Shown here: in pieces, positions 23,909 through 33,148 of the stretch
Position numbering within the stretch: the first letter of the stretch is position 1
Layout of the letters: each line of letters starts with the position of its first letter
Origin: Actinomycetes bacterium
GTDB taxonomy: Bacteria; Actinomycetota; Acidimicrobiia; Acidimicrobiales; Palsa-688
Assembly: GCA_021809105.1 (NCBI GenBank)
Contig: JAKBAM010000026.1
Location: 1 to 38,003, forward strand
DNA length: 38,003 nucleotides
Direction of reading: 5' to 3'
Made by a program: the position numbers and the translations under genes
The notes under the pieces: model-generated
What the model saw: only the letters and a program-made list of their open reading frames with translations
What the model was told of the DNA's origin: nothing
The model's database searches: none

Positions 23909-25800
23909 GAGTGGGTTCCCTTCAGGACATGGCGGGTGAGGAAGGCATCGATCCGGGACAGCTCGTCTGCCACCGTCGCCGGCCGGGACCAGCCGTGGCC
24001 CTCCCCGTCGTAGACGTGCAGTTCGGCGGGAACCCCTGGGTTCAGCGCGCGCATGAGGCGTTCGGATTGCTCCAGCGGGACCACCTTGTCCGACGAGCCG
24101 TGCATTACCAGTAACGGATCGCGGATCGCTGCCGCGTTGGCGATCGGCGAACGCTCCCGCCAAACGCTCGCAGCCCCTGGCAGGGCGCCGACCATGATCG
24201 AGTTGTAGTGGGCCTCGAAACGGTGGGTGGCCTCCTCAAGCCCGAACAGGTCGGTGACCCCGTACAGGTCGATCCCGGCGGCACACATGCCGGGGTACCT
24301 GGACAAGATGCTGAGCACGGTGAGACCCGCCGAGGAGCCCCCCATCACGACGATTCGCCGGGGGTCTCCCCACCGGGCGGCTACCGCAGCGGTGATTCCG
24401 GTGACGACGTCGTCCACGTCGAGTCGGCCCCATTCACCCCTCAGGGCCTGGGCATAGGCGCGCCCCCATCCGGTCGAGCCTCGGTGGTCCACCTGGAGCA
24501 GGTTCCAACCCCGGTCGAGGAAGTAGGCCGCCCGCGCGTTGAACCCGACCTGGTGCTGGCCCGTCGGCCCTCCGTGGACCCAAACGATCAGCGGTGGCGT
24601 AGCGTCGGGGTCGGCGCTCCCTACCACGCAGTGGCGCCCAGTCCGAAACAGCCGGCCGTGGACCTCCGGGCCGAGTGCGGGGACGTCCTCCCCCACCCAG
24701 TGGACCACTTCCGGCTCGACCATCTCGGCGGCCTCGAAACCGAGCACCGGCCCTCGTGCCACCGTGATCCTCGGCGGCTTCGTGCTGGTGCTGGCCGCGC
24801 TGCCAGCTCGTGGCGCGCCCTCATCCATCCGGTACACGACGACCTGATCTGGAGCTCGGGCGCCCGAGCGGAGAGCGGCGATCGAGCGGTCGGACCAGGA
24901 CAGGCCGGCGAACACTCCCCGGTCCAGCGACCTCACATCTCCCGAGTCGACATCCAACAGGCACAGCTCCCCGAAGCCCTCCAGGTTGCGGGTGAAGGCG
25001 ATCCGGGATCCGTCCGGCGACCAAACCCAGCTGCGCGATCCGTCGCCCCACGTCGGGGGGCCGTGCTCGCAACGCTCCTCGAGGAACGGCTGGGCCGTGC
25101 CCGCCGGGTCGCGGTGCCAGAGGTTGAGCCACCCTGAAGCGTCGCACAGCCACCCCAGCTCGCCTCCGGGAGAGAAGCGGGGCTGGGCCACGGCGGACGG
25201 CGACGGGACGGGCACCGGCACCGGCACCGGCACCGGGAGCGACCACGAGTCGTAGGCACCGACCACGATCCGGCTGTCGTCCCAGGCCATGGCCGGCACA
25301 TCCCACTCGTGCCACGCCACTTGGCTCCCGTCCGGCGACCACGCCGGATCCGCGCAAAAGTCGGGGACCGCCGAGATCCGCACCGGCCAGGGATCGCCGG
25401 GTTCCAGGCTGGCGACCGCCACGTGGCGCCCGTCGACGGTGAAGGCGACGCGACGGCCGTCGGGAGAGACGGCGGGTGCCGACGCCCCCTCGGTGCGGGC
25501 CAGGCGCCTCGGGGGCCCGCCGGCAATGTCTTGCAACTGGAGCTCCCCGTCGGATCCGACGTACACCACCCCGGAGCCGTCGGGCATCCAGTCGAACACG
25601 CCCCAACCCCGCCGGATGGCCGGGGCGGTCGTCAATATCGACTCCGATCCGCCCGTCGCCGGCACGACGACCAGCGAGGTAGCGCCGGCTACCGACACCA
25701 CCACCGCTACGGCCCGGCCGTCGGGCGATAGCCGGGGTTCTGACAGCGTCCGGCCGCCGGCGCACATGGCGGCGCTGATGCGGGCACCCACGGATCTCAT
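23905..25800 (-). CDS. S9-family (prolyl oligopeptidase-like) serine peptidase
   Basis: The 631-residue protein has an N-terminal beta-propeller with WD40-like/TolB-type repeats (LSPDGRAVAV, VSPDGRRVAF, WSPDGSQVAW, WSPDGSRIAF) and a C-terminal alpha/beta hydrolase domain. The catalytic triad is S489 in MGGSSAGLT, D571 in HGSSDKVVP and H602 in GEGHGWS. This matches acylaminoacyl-/dipeptidyl-peptidase relatives. No signal peptide is seen, so it is probably cytoplasmic. ATG 25800 was chosen because the frame upstream lies in the neighbouring oxidoreductase gene. A Val-Pro repeat interrupts the propeller near residue 190. It is first of the S9/zinc-ribbon/hydrolase operon. Confidence 0.92.
   Translation of the reverse strand: MRSVGARISAAMCAGGRTLSEPRLSPDGRAVAVVVSVAGATSLVVVPATGGSESILTTAPAIRRGWGVFDWMPDGSGVVYVGSDGELQLQDIAGGPPRRLARTEGASAPAVSPDGRRVAFTVDGRHVAVASLEPGDPWPVRISAVPDFCADPAWSPDGSQVAWHEWDVPAMAWDDSRIVVGAYDSWSLPVPVPVPVPVPSPSAVAQPRFSPGGELGWLCDASGWLNLWHRDPAGTAQPFLEERCEHGPPTWGDGSRSWVWSPDGSRIAFTRNLEGFGELCLLDVDSGDVRSLDRGVFAGLSWSDRSIAALRSGARAPDQVVVYRMDEGAPRAGSAASTSTKPPRITVARGPVLGFEAAEMVEPEVVHWVGEDVPALGPEVHGRLFRTGRHCVVGSADPDATPPLIVWVHGGPTGQHQVGFNARAAYFLDRGWNLLQVDHRGSTGWGRAYAQALRGEWGRLDVDDVVTGITAAVAARWGDPRRIVVMGGSSAGLTVLSILSRYPGMCAAGIDLYGVTDLFGLEEATHRFEAHYNSIMVGALPGAASVWRERSPIANAAAIRDPLLVMHGSSDKVVPLEQSERLMRALNPGVPAELHVYDGEGHGWSRPATVADELSRIDAFLTRHVLKGTHS
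25211..25234 (-). repeat. hexanucleotide repeat coding for Val-Pro
   Basis: Four perfect copies of GGCACC on the plus strand (GGTGCC on the coding strand) produce a VPVPVPVP run inside the S9 peptidase propeller. The repeat is in frame and could vary in copy number by slippage without breaking the gene. Confidence 0.9.
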
Positions 25801-25858
25801 ACTTGCCCGACTGCGTCCTTCGAGCCCGGCCGCCCGGCGCGGCGCTCGGGGAGCGAGC

Positions 25859-27382
25859 TCAGCTGGCCTCTGCCCGCCGGGGCAGGACAGGGGCGGCTCG
25901 CCCGGTCCCGACCTCCCGGCTGCGCTCTGGGCTGACCTCCTCGTGGTACTCCTCTTCCACGTTGACCGACCAGGTGTCGTGGTCGGCGCCAAGGAGGTTC
26001 TCGACCGCCAGCATCGCGGTGTACATCGAGTGGTCGGCGTTGTTGTATCGGTGCATCCCGTTGCGGCCGACCGGCCACACGTTGGCGACGTTGGCCTCCA
26101 GCCACCGGCGAATGGCGTCGACGTTGTCGCCGTAGTGCGCGTCGTAGTACGGGTAGGCCTTGGGCATCCGCACCACGTAGCCGGCTTCGACGCGAGCGGG
26201 ATCGACCAGCTTCAGGTTGCCCAGCTCCCGCTTCGCCCGCTCGACGAGGACATCGTCCTCGGCGTTCCAAGTGGAGTCGCCTTCTTCTACGGTGTACTCC
26301 AGGCCGAGCACGTTGCGGCCGTCCTTGACCATGTGGGGCGACCAGGATCCGAAGTTCTGGATCCTCATGGCCGTCGTGCCCTTGTCGTGCAGGTAGATCC
26401 AGTTGTCGGTCCAGGGCACCTCGGAAGCGGGCACCACCAGGGCTACGGTGAGGAAATCCCGGTAGCTGAGATCATTGGCCGCCGCGATGACCGCCGCCGG
26501 CGCCGGCGGGTCCATGGCATTGACCAGCGCCCCGAGCGGCATCGAGGAGATGACGGAGCTGGCGCTGTACTCGGTGGCGCCTCCCTCCGCCGAGGCGGCT
26601 TCGACCGAGGTTGCCACGCCGTTGGCGTGGCAGATGCGGGTCACCCGCGTGTTCATGACCACCTTGGTGCCGGCGGCCTCCACCAGGTCCTGGCACCGCT
26701 CCCACATCATCCCCGGCCCTAGCCGCGGGTACTCGAACTCCTCGATGAGGGAGGTGATCTCCTTCTGGTTGCGCTTGGGCATGAGGGCGTTGGCGATGGC
26801 GGAGGCCAGCGACAGGTTTTTGATTCTCTGCGCAGCCCAGTCCGCTCCCATCTCCGATCCGGGATGCCCCCAGACCTTTTCGGTATAGGTCTGGAAGAAG
26901 TGGCGGTAGAGACGCCAGCCGAATCGGGCTGCCACCCAACCCTCGAAGTTGGACTGGTCCGCAGGCGGGTGGACCTTTACCCACAGGTACGACAGGACGC
27001 AGCGAATCGCCTCGATGATCCCGAGGTTGGTGAGGGCGTTCATCGCCTTCAGGGGATAGTCGTAAAACTTCCCCTGGTAGAAGATACGGCTCTTGCGAGG
27101 GCGCAGCATGAAATCCTCGGCTGGGAGGATCTCGTGCCACAGCTCCTCGACCGGCTTCACCTTGGTAAAGAAGCGGTGGCCCCCGATGTCGAAGCGCCAC
27201 CCGTCACGCTCGACGGTTCGGCTGATGCCGCCTACGATGTCGTCGCTCTCCAGCACCGTGGAGCGCTTGCCCGCCTTGGACAGCTGATAGGCAGCGGTCA
27301 AGCCGGCGGGGCCGGCACCGATCACCACGACGTTGTCCGCCGCGCCGGCAGTGTCCTCCACCCCGGCAGTCCGATCAGTCAA
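25859..27382 (-). CDS. FAD-dependent oxidoreductase (UDP-galactopyranose mutase/PPOX-like)
   Basis: The 507-residue flavoprotein begins with the dinucleotide-binding fold VVVIGAGPAGLTAAYQLS (GAGPAG 22-27), a glutamate at the end of the second strand (VLES), and GGISRTV. GWRFDIGGHRFFTKV and the YDYPLKAMN segment are typical of FAD oxidoreductases found in polysaccharide clusters that resemble UDP-galactopyranose mutase and protoporphyrinogen oxidase. Which reaction it performs is unclear. The TTG 27382 start is supported by a strong AAAGGAG 8 nt upstream. A 41-codon leader ORF ends across this start. A GT-C glycosyltransferase gene lies upstream on the same strand, so a role in envelope glycan assembly is likely. 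Confidence 0.85.
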   Translation of the reverse strand: MTDRTAGVEDTAGAADNVVVIGAGPAGLTAAYQLSKAGKRSTVLESDDIVGGISRTVERDGWRFDIGGHRFFTKVKPVEELWHEILPAEDFMLRPRKSRIFYQGKFYDYPLKAMNALTNLGIIEAIRCVLSYLWVKVHPPADQSNFEGWVAARFGWRLYRHFFQTYTEKVWGHPGSEMGADWAAQRIKNLSLASAIANALMPKRNQKEITSLIEEFEYPRLGPGMMWERCQDLVEAAGTKVVMNTRVTRICHANGVATSVEAASAEGGATEYSASSVISSMPLGALVNAMDPPAPAAVIAAANDLSYRDFLTVALVVPASEVPWTDNWIYLHDKGTTAMRIQNFGSWSPHMVKDGRNVLGLEYTVEEGDSTWNAEDDVLVERAKRELGNLKLVDPARVEAGYVVRMPKAYPYYDAHYGDNVDAIRRWLEANVANVWPVGRNGMHRYNNADHSMYTAMLAVENLLGADHDTWSVNVEEEYHEEVSPERSREVGTGRAAPVLPRRAEAS

Positions 27383-27500
27383 ACCGTGCGCTCCTTTGTC
27401 GTACGCGGACCAGCGGTGGCGCCGGGGACCGCATCTCCTGCAGCCGAGGCACCAGCACGCCTGCTGACGGCAAAGTCATCCGTCGCCGGTCCAGCGGCAT
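27375..27500 (-). CDS. putative 41-codon leader ORF before the FAD oxidoreductase
   Basis: ATG 27500 opens a 41-residue frame, basic and proline-rich (starting MPLDRRRMTLPSAG), whose TGA (27377-27375) lies just past the TTG start of the oxidoreductase, an 8-nt overlap. A TATTCT box ends 5 nt before its ATG, which would make it leaderless. The oxidoreductase Shine-Dalgarno sequence lies inside it, so its translation could couple to or control the main gene. No homology recognised. Confidence 0.3.
   Translation of the reverse strand: MPLDRRRMTLPSAGVLVPRLQEMRSPAPPLVRVRQRSARFD
27391..27397 (-). promoter_or_regulatory. ribosome binding site deciding the TTG start
   Basis: The minus strand reads AAAGGAG, 8 nt before TTG 27382. 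It is a strong Shine-Dalgarno sequence and makes the rare TTG the likely start of the FAD oxidoreductase. Confidence 0.75.
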
Positions 27501-27505
27501 TTCCC

Positions 27506-27511
27506 AGAATA
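27506..27511 (-). promoter_or_regulatory. putative -10 box upstream of the FAD oxidoreductase
   Basis: The minus strand reads TATTCT, with CTGCCA (four of six matches to TTGACA) 17 nt further upstream. It lies in the 181-bp gap after the glycosyltransferase gene, so the oxidoreductase may have its own promoter. No terminator hairpin is seen in the gap. Confidence 0.4.
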
Positions 27512-27563
27512 GCTCGGCGGATCGAGAATGGCAGGCCGGGCTCCGAGACGTGGCTGCTCACCC

Positions 27564-29174
27564 TCAACTCGGGTAACGAACCAGGTTCTCGAACTCGTAG
27601 TACTTGGGGTTGGCCCACACCGCCGTCTCACCGGTCGGACGCAGCAGGTTGAGCCAGCTCCGCAACTGTCCGCAGTCTCCCCCGAAGCCCGGGTAGCCGT
27701 CGCGATACACGAGCCACAAGGTGTGGTTGGCGCCAAGCCGGCTGAGCATCTGCTGGGCGAAGACGTCAACGTGGGTCGCAGCAATCGTGGCCTTGTAGTT
27801 GACCCAGTCGACTCGCTGGGGTCCGATGGCCCTTGGAAAAGTCAGCTCCGAGACGTTGGGGACCGACAGCAACCGGTCGACGGCCGGCCCGAGCTGGTCG
27901 GGGCAGTAGACGATCAGGTCCCCTGGCTGCGCTTGGGCGTTGAGGACCGCAGCGACCTGGACCGCCTGGGTGCGCGGCTGGCTGTTTTGTCCCAGCCCGG
28001 TGAGCACTCCGGCGACCGACAACACTGCTACGGCGACCGCTGCCACCTTCCGGCGGAACAGGCCCGCTCCCACCGCCACGATGAGCAGGAACAGCGGGAG
28101 GACGATGGCGGCGTAGCGGGCCACGAAGGCGGCCTGGGCGATGGCACCGGCGACCACCGCTACGGCCAGCGTTCCGGCCACTACGCCGAAGAGGGCTGCC
28201 ACCCGCCGCCGGGGGACGGCCGTGAGGAATACCGCGCTGCGCCCCGTACCTGGTGCGCCGTCGGGAGCGGGGCGCCCGAAGACACCGAGGACCGAGAGGG
28301 CGAAAAGTCCGTAGGCCAGCAGCTGCCCCCACGAGCCGCTACCGCCGAAGTCCCCGAAGACACCGAGGAGGTCGCTCGGGCTGGCGGCCCCGGTCCACGG
28401 GGTGCCGGTGTGGAACGTCTGGTAGACGAACACCGGAGCCCACGGCAACCACGCCACCACGCCCAGGACCACTGCCCCGAACACCGGACGGATCCCCACC
28501 TCACGTTGGGAGATGAGGCGCCCACGTCCGTCCCGCCAGATCCTCCACATCAGCCAAACGCCGACGGTGAACACCAGGTACAACGCCCAGTAATGGGTGT
28601 AGAGGAGCGCGGCAGTGATTGCCCCGACCCACAGCAGGTTGCGCCGGGTGGGCGCTTCCAGCGCGCGAGCGAGCGCCAGGTAGCCGAGCAGCGACCACAG
28701 GATCATGAACGAGTACATCCGCGTCGCCGTCGCGTACTCGATCGCGAATGGCGAGCTCGCACCGAGGAAAAGTGCGGCCCAGCCGACCGTGGTCCCCCCC
28801 AGCCGGCGGCCAGCCTTCCAGAACAGCGGGATGGTCGCCACCGACACGATGCCCGAGAGTGATCGGACCGCCACATCCCCCTGCCCGAACACCAGCATCC
28901 ACACGTGCAGCACCAGGTAGTACAGGGGCGGAGCCCCGTCGTGAGCCAGCGCTCCGGGGATGCGGGTGACAGGCAGCTTGGCGATGTTGACGCTGATCGT
29001 CTCGTCGAGCCACAGCGCGCTCGGGGCGTAGAAGCGCAGAGCCACCCCTGCGACGACGATAGCGGCGCCCACCGCTACGATGGCCTTGTCCCGTAGCCGG
29101 CCGGAGCGCGCCTCGGCCAAGGCCCGGCGGCTCTCCCCGAGGAGCGACGGGTCGGCGTCCAAGGTGCTGGTCAC
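27564..29174 (-). CDS. GT39/ArnT-like GT-C membrane glycosyltransferase
   Basis: The 536-residue protein has a first membrane helix at about 31-50, then the GT-C catalytic loop with LWLDETIS (D57-E58), and HDGAPPLYYLVLHVWMLVFG (from H79) as in dolichyl/polyprenyl-phosphate-dependent mannosyltransferases. About ten further hydrophobic helices run to residue 390, followed by a soluble C-terminal domain of about 150 residues. The family moves a sugar from a polyprenyl phosphate to protein or glycan outside the membrane. The GTG start is preceded by TAACCT with 9 nt spacing. It is divergent from glpX. The sugar and acceptor are unknown. Confidence 0.87.
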   Translation of the reverse strand: MTSTLDADPSLLGESRRALAEARSGRLRDKAIVAVGAAIVVAGVALRFYAPSALWLDETISVNIAKLPVTRIPGALAHDGAPPLYYLVLHVWMLVFGQGDVAVRSLSGIVSVATIPLFWKAGRRLGGTTVGWAALFLGASSPFAIEYATATRMYSFMILWSLLGYLALARALEAPTRRNLLWVGAITAALLYTHYWALYLVFTVGVWLMWRIWRDGRGRLISQREVGIRPVFGAVVLGVVAWLPWAPVFVYQTFHTGTPWTGAASPSDLLGVFGDFGGSGSWGQLLAYGLFALSVLGVFGRPAPDGAPGTGRSAVFLTAVPRRRVAALFGVVAGTLAVAVVAGAIAQAAFVARYAAIVLPLFLLIVAVGAGLFRRKVAAVAVAVLSVAGVLTGLGQNSQPRTQAVQVAAVLNAQAQPGDLIVYCPDQLGPAVDRLLSVPNVSELTFPRAIGPQRVDWVNYKATIAATHVDVFAQQMLSRLGANHTLWLVYRDGYPGFGGDCGQLRSWLNLLRPTGETAVWANPKYYEFENLVRYPS

Positions 29175-29183
29175 GGTGACGAA

Positions 29184-29189
29184 AGGTTA
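29184..29189 (-). promoter_or_regulatory. putative -10 box of the glycosyltransferase gene
   Basis: The minus strand reads TAACCT (TANNNT), ending 9 nt before GTG 29174, so the transcript may be leaderless or nearly so. Confidence 0.35.
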
Positions 29190-29268
29190 CCCACGCAAGG
29201 AGGCGAGCGAGGCATCGCCGCCGGCGCGGCCCCACTCGCGTCCGGGTGGGCGAATCGCGACAACCGGC

Positions 29269-29274
29269 TAGGGT
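29269..29274 (+). promoter_or_regulatory. putative leaderless -10 box of glpX
   Basis: TAGGGT ends 6 nt before the glpX ATG (29281). No Shine-Dalgarno sequence is present, so leaderless initiation is likely. The rest of the 106-bp divergent gap shows no other clear element. Confidence 0.45.
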
Positions 29275-29280
29275 CACGCG

Positions 29281-30282
29281 ATGAGCACCACACGGCCACG
29301 TCAGGCCCCCGACCGCAACCTGGCGCTGGAGCTGGTCCGGGTTACGGAGGCGGCGGCGATGGCCGCCGCCCGGTGGATGGGCCGGGGCGACAAGGAGGGT
29401 GCCGACGGCGCCGCCGTCGACGCCATGCGCATAGTCCTCGACGGGGTCCCGATGGCGGGAGTCGTCGTGATCGGCGAGGGCGAGAAAGACGAGGCGCCCA
29501 TGCTCTACAACGGCGAGGAGATCGGGGACGGCACACCGCCGCTCACCGACGTGGCGGTCGATCCGATCGACGGCACTACGCCCACCGCCCTCGGGCGAGG
29601 GGGGGCGCTGTCGGTGATCGCGGTCGGCGAGCGCGGCACCATGTTCAACCCCGGTCCGTGTGTCTACATGGAGAAGCTGGCGGTCGGGCCGGAGGCTTCC
29701 GGCCACGTGAGCATCGAGCTGTCGCCGTCCGCGAACATCGCTGCGGTGGCCAAGGCCAAGAAGGAGTCGGTCCGTGACGTGACCGCCGTCATCCTCGACC
29801 GGCCTCGCCACGCCGACCTGATCGCCGAGGTGCGCTCGACCGGGGCGCGAATCTCGCTGATCACCGATGGCGACGTCGCAGGAGCAATCGCCACCGCCTG
29901 GCCGGAAACCGGTGCCGACATCCTCTTCGGCATCGGCGGCACGCCCGAGGGAGTGATCGCGGCCGCTGCGCTCAAGTGCATGGGAGGAGAGATCCAGGGG
30001 CGGCTGTGGCCTCGCGACGACGCGGAGCGCGCCGAAGCGGTGCGCCAGGGATACGACCTGGGCAAGGTCCTCACCCACAATGACCTGGTGCAAGGCGACA
30101 ACTGCTTCTTCGCCGCGACCGGCATCACCGACGGAGAGCTGCTGCGAGGGGTGCGCTACGACCGCAGCGGAGCCCTCACTGAGTCGCTGGTCATGCGGTC
30201 GAAATCGGGCACCGTGCGAAGGGTCACCGCCTCCCACAAGCTCAAGAAGTTGGCGCAGTACTCGTCGATCGAGTTCGCCTGA
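29281..30282 (+). CDS. glpX: class II fructose-1,6-bisphosphatase
   Basis: The 333-residue enzyme hydrolyses fructose-1,6-bisphosphate in gluconeogenesis; GlpX is the usual actinobacterial form. The metal-binding motif DPIDGTT is at 94-100, preceded by [14 protein letters not shown] (61-74) and the YNGEEIGDG loop. [13 protein letters not shown] segment and [20 protein letters not shown] complete the signature. Length is normal. ATG 29281 begins as in homologues. It stands alone and converges with the 2H-GNAT gene, 23 nt between stops. It supplies hexose phosphate that could feed the glucan cluster. Confidence 0.96.
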   Translation: MSTTRPRQAPDRNLALELVRVTEAAAMAAARWMGRGDKEGADGAAVDAMRIVLDGVPMAGVVVIGEGEKDEAPMLYNGEEIGDGTPPLTDVAVDPIDGTTPTALGRGGALSVIAVGERGTMFNPGPCVYMEKLAVGPEASGHVSIELSPSANIAAVAKAKKESVRDVTAVILDRPRHADLIAEVRSTGARISLITDGDVAGAIATAWPETGADILFGIGGTPEGVIAAAALKCMGGEIQGRLWPRDDAERAEAVRQGYDLGKVLTHNDLVQGDNCFFAATGITDGELLRGVRYDRSGALTESLVMRSKSGTVRRVTASHKLKKLAQYSSIEFA

Positions 30283-30305
30283 CCCCAGCCCGCCCGCTAC
30301 GCGTC

Positions 30306-31217
30306 TCAGCCGGGCGGCCGCGACCAGGCGGAACGAGCCCGGTAGAACTCCGGCGGTCCTTCCGCCTGCAACACCGGGCAGTCCCAGCCCTGCCTCCGAA
30401 CCGCGTTCTCGACCGCAGCCAGGAGGTGGCTACCGACCCCGGTACCTCGTTGCCCGGCGGCAACGGTGACGCGGACGTGGCCACCGTCATCGGCCAGCCA
30501 TGCCACCGCCACGCCGACCAGGATGCCTTCACGGTGGGCCTCCAATACCACCCTCCGGCGGGGATCGTCGGCGTGGGTGCCGAGAGCAACGGGGACAGGG
30601 CTCCCGAGCAGCTCGGCACCAAAGGGGTTCACCGTGCGCCCCTCGGTCATGGTCAGCGGCAAACCTCCCCGAGCAATGACGGATGGGGGTCCGAGAGCCG
30701 CATCCGCAGCGGGCACCCAGCGGCGCCCGCCATCTGTGTGACGCTCCTCGAGGAGTGTCACCCGTTCGATGCTGGCGCGAGCTGCGAACCCCGTGATCCC
30801 CCTGGCGAGCATCTCGATCCGCTCGTGCGGCAGGCCGTCGGCAAGGGTCAGGTGCGGCACCCACGGCCAGGACAACGATCGTTGGAGGGGAGGCACAAAT
30901 ACTGCGTCGCGTAGCGCCCGGAGGCCCACCAGGTCTCCTCCCACCTCCAGGTACAGCACCGGGTTCGCCGGCAGGAATGTGGCGGGGGGTCCCACCGTCA
31001 GCTCCAGGGGACCCTCTACCGCCGCGGCAGCAGCCCTGAGGCGGGCCAGTCCGGCCTCGAGATCCCCCTCTTTGAGGTTGAGGGGCGGCACCAACGTGAC
31101 GTGCGGCCGGATCCGGTCGATCGAGCTGTCACCGGCGGCGCGGCGCACCCCGTCGATCCAGTCAGCGACCGGAGCATCGAGCAGCACGACCACACCGACG
31201 CGCCGCCTGGGTGCCAC
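30306..31217 (-). CDS. 2H phosphoesterase (2'-5' RNA ligase-like) fused to GNAT acetyltransferase
   Basis: The 303-residue protein has two domains. Residues 1-165 are a 2H phosphoesterase with both histidine motifs, PHVTLV (H39-T41) and PHLTLA (H122-T124); such enzymes act on 2',3'-cyclic or 2'-5' phosphodiester bonds of RNA or nucleotides. From about 185 the sequence matches a GNAT N-acetyltransferase, with the acetyl-CoA loop QRGTGVGS (256-263) and a C-terminal EFYRARSAW. GTG 31217 lies 32 nt after the atpC stop, so the gene may be read from the ATP synthase operon. Substrates are unknown. Confidence 0.87.
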   Translation of the reverse strand: MAPRRRVGVVVLLDAPVADWIDGVRRAAGDSSIDRIRPHVTLVPPLNLKEGDLEAGLARLRAAAAAVEGPLELTVGPPATFLPANPVLYLEVGGDLVGLRALRDAVFVPPLQRSLSWPWVPHLTLADGLPHERIEMLARGITGFAARASIERVTLLEERHTDGGRRWVPAADAALGPPSVIARGGLPLTMTEGRTVNPFGAELLGSPVPVALGTHADDPRRRVVLEAHREGILVGVAVAWLADDGGHVRVTVAAGQRGTGVGSHLLAAVENAVRRQGWDCPVLQAEGPPEFYRARSAWSRPPG

Positions 31218-31249
31218 AGCCCCTGCTCAGGAGTTCGGCCCGGCGCGGC

Positions 31250-31660
31250 TCACGACGCTCGAGTGCCAGCCGCCTCGATCCGCGCTTCGGCGTACCGCTG
31301 CGCTGCCCTCGCCGCCGGTGCATCGTCTGCGTCGCCGGAGCTCAGCCGCTCCTCGGCCTGGCTCAGATCGCTGCGCGCCCCGGCCACGTCGATGTCCTCA
31401 GGGCTCTCCGCCCGGTCGGCGAGCAGGATGACCTTGTTGTCGCTGACCTCCACGAAGCCGCCGGCCACGACGAACACGACCTCGCTGGCCCCGCCCTCGG
31501 CGATGATCCGCACCATGCAGGGGGCCAGAGCCCCGATGAGAGGTGTGTGATCGGCCAGGAAGGCGATCTCGCCGTCGACGGTACGGCAGGCCACCATCTC
31601 GGCCTCGCCGGAGAAAAGCGTACGGTCCGGGCTGACGACCTCGACTTGTGTCGTGGCCAC
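31250..31660 (-). CDS. atpC: F1Fo ATP synthase epsilon subunit
   Basis: The 136-residue protein carries the N-terminal beta-barrel (VEVVSPDRTLFSGEAEMV, FLADHTPLIGALAP, FVVAGGFVEVSDNKVILLAD) and a short C-terminal helical part (from about 95) with an Ala-rich end. The epsilon subunit links F1 to the c-ring and can inhibit ATP hydrolysis. The GTG start lies 6 nt after the atpD stop. It is the last canonical gene of the operon. Confidence 0.95.
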   Translation of the reverse strand: MATTQVEVVSPDRTLFSGEAEMVACRTVDGEIAFLADHTPLIGALAPCMVRIIAEGGASEVVFVVAGGFVEVSDNKVILLADRAESPEDIDVAGARSDLSQAEERLSSGDADDAPAARAAQRYAEARIEAAGTRAS

Positions 31661-31666
31661 CGGCGC

Positions 31667-33148
<1,482 letters not shown>

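Noticed and set aside
25801-25992. Upstream extension of the S9 peptidase
   Set aside because: It would overlap the oxidoreductase gene by more than 130 nt with low-complexity sequence; ATG 25800 gives a normal propeller start.
25289-26722. Long plus-strand open frame across S9 peptidase and FAD oxidoreductase genes
   Set aside because: It spans two genes and their gap on the opposite strand and has no domain; it is a product of high GC content.
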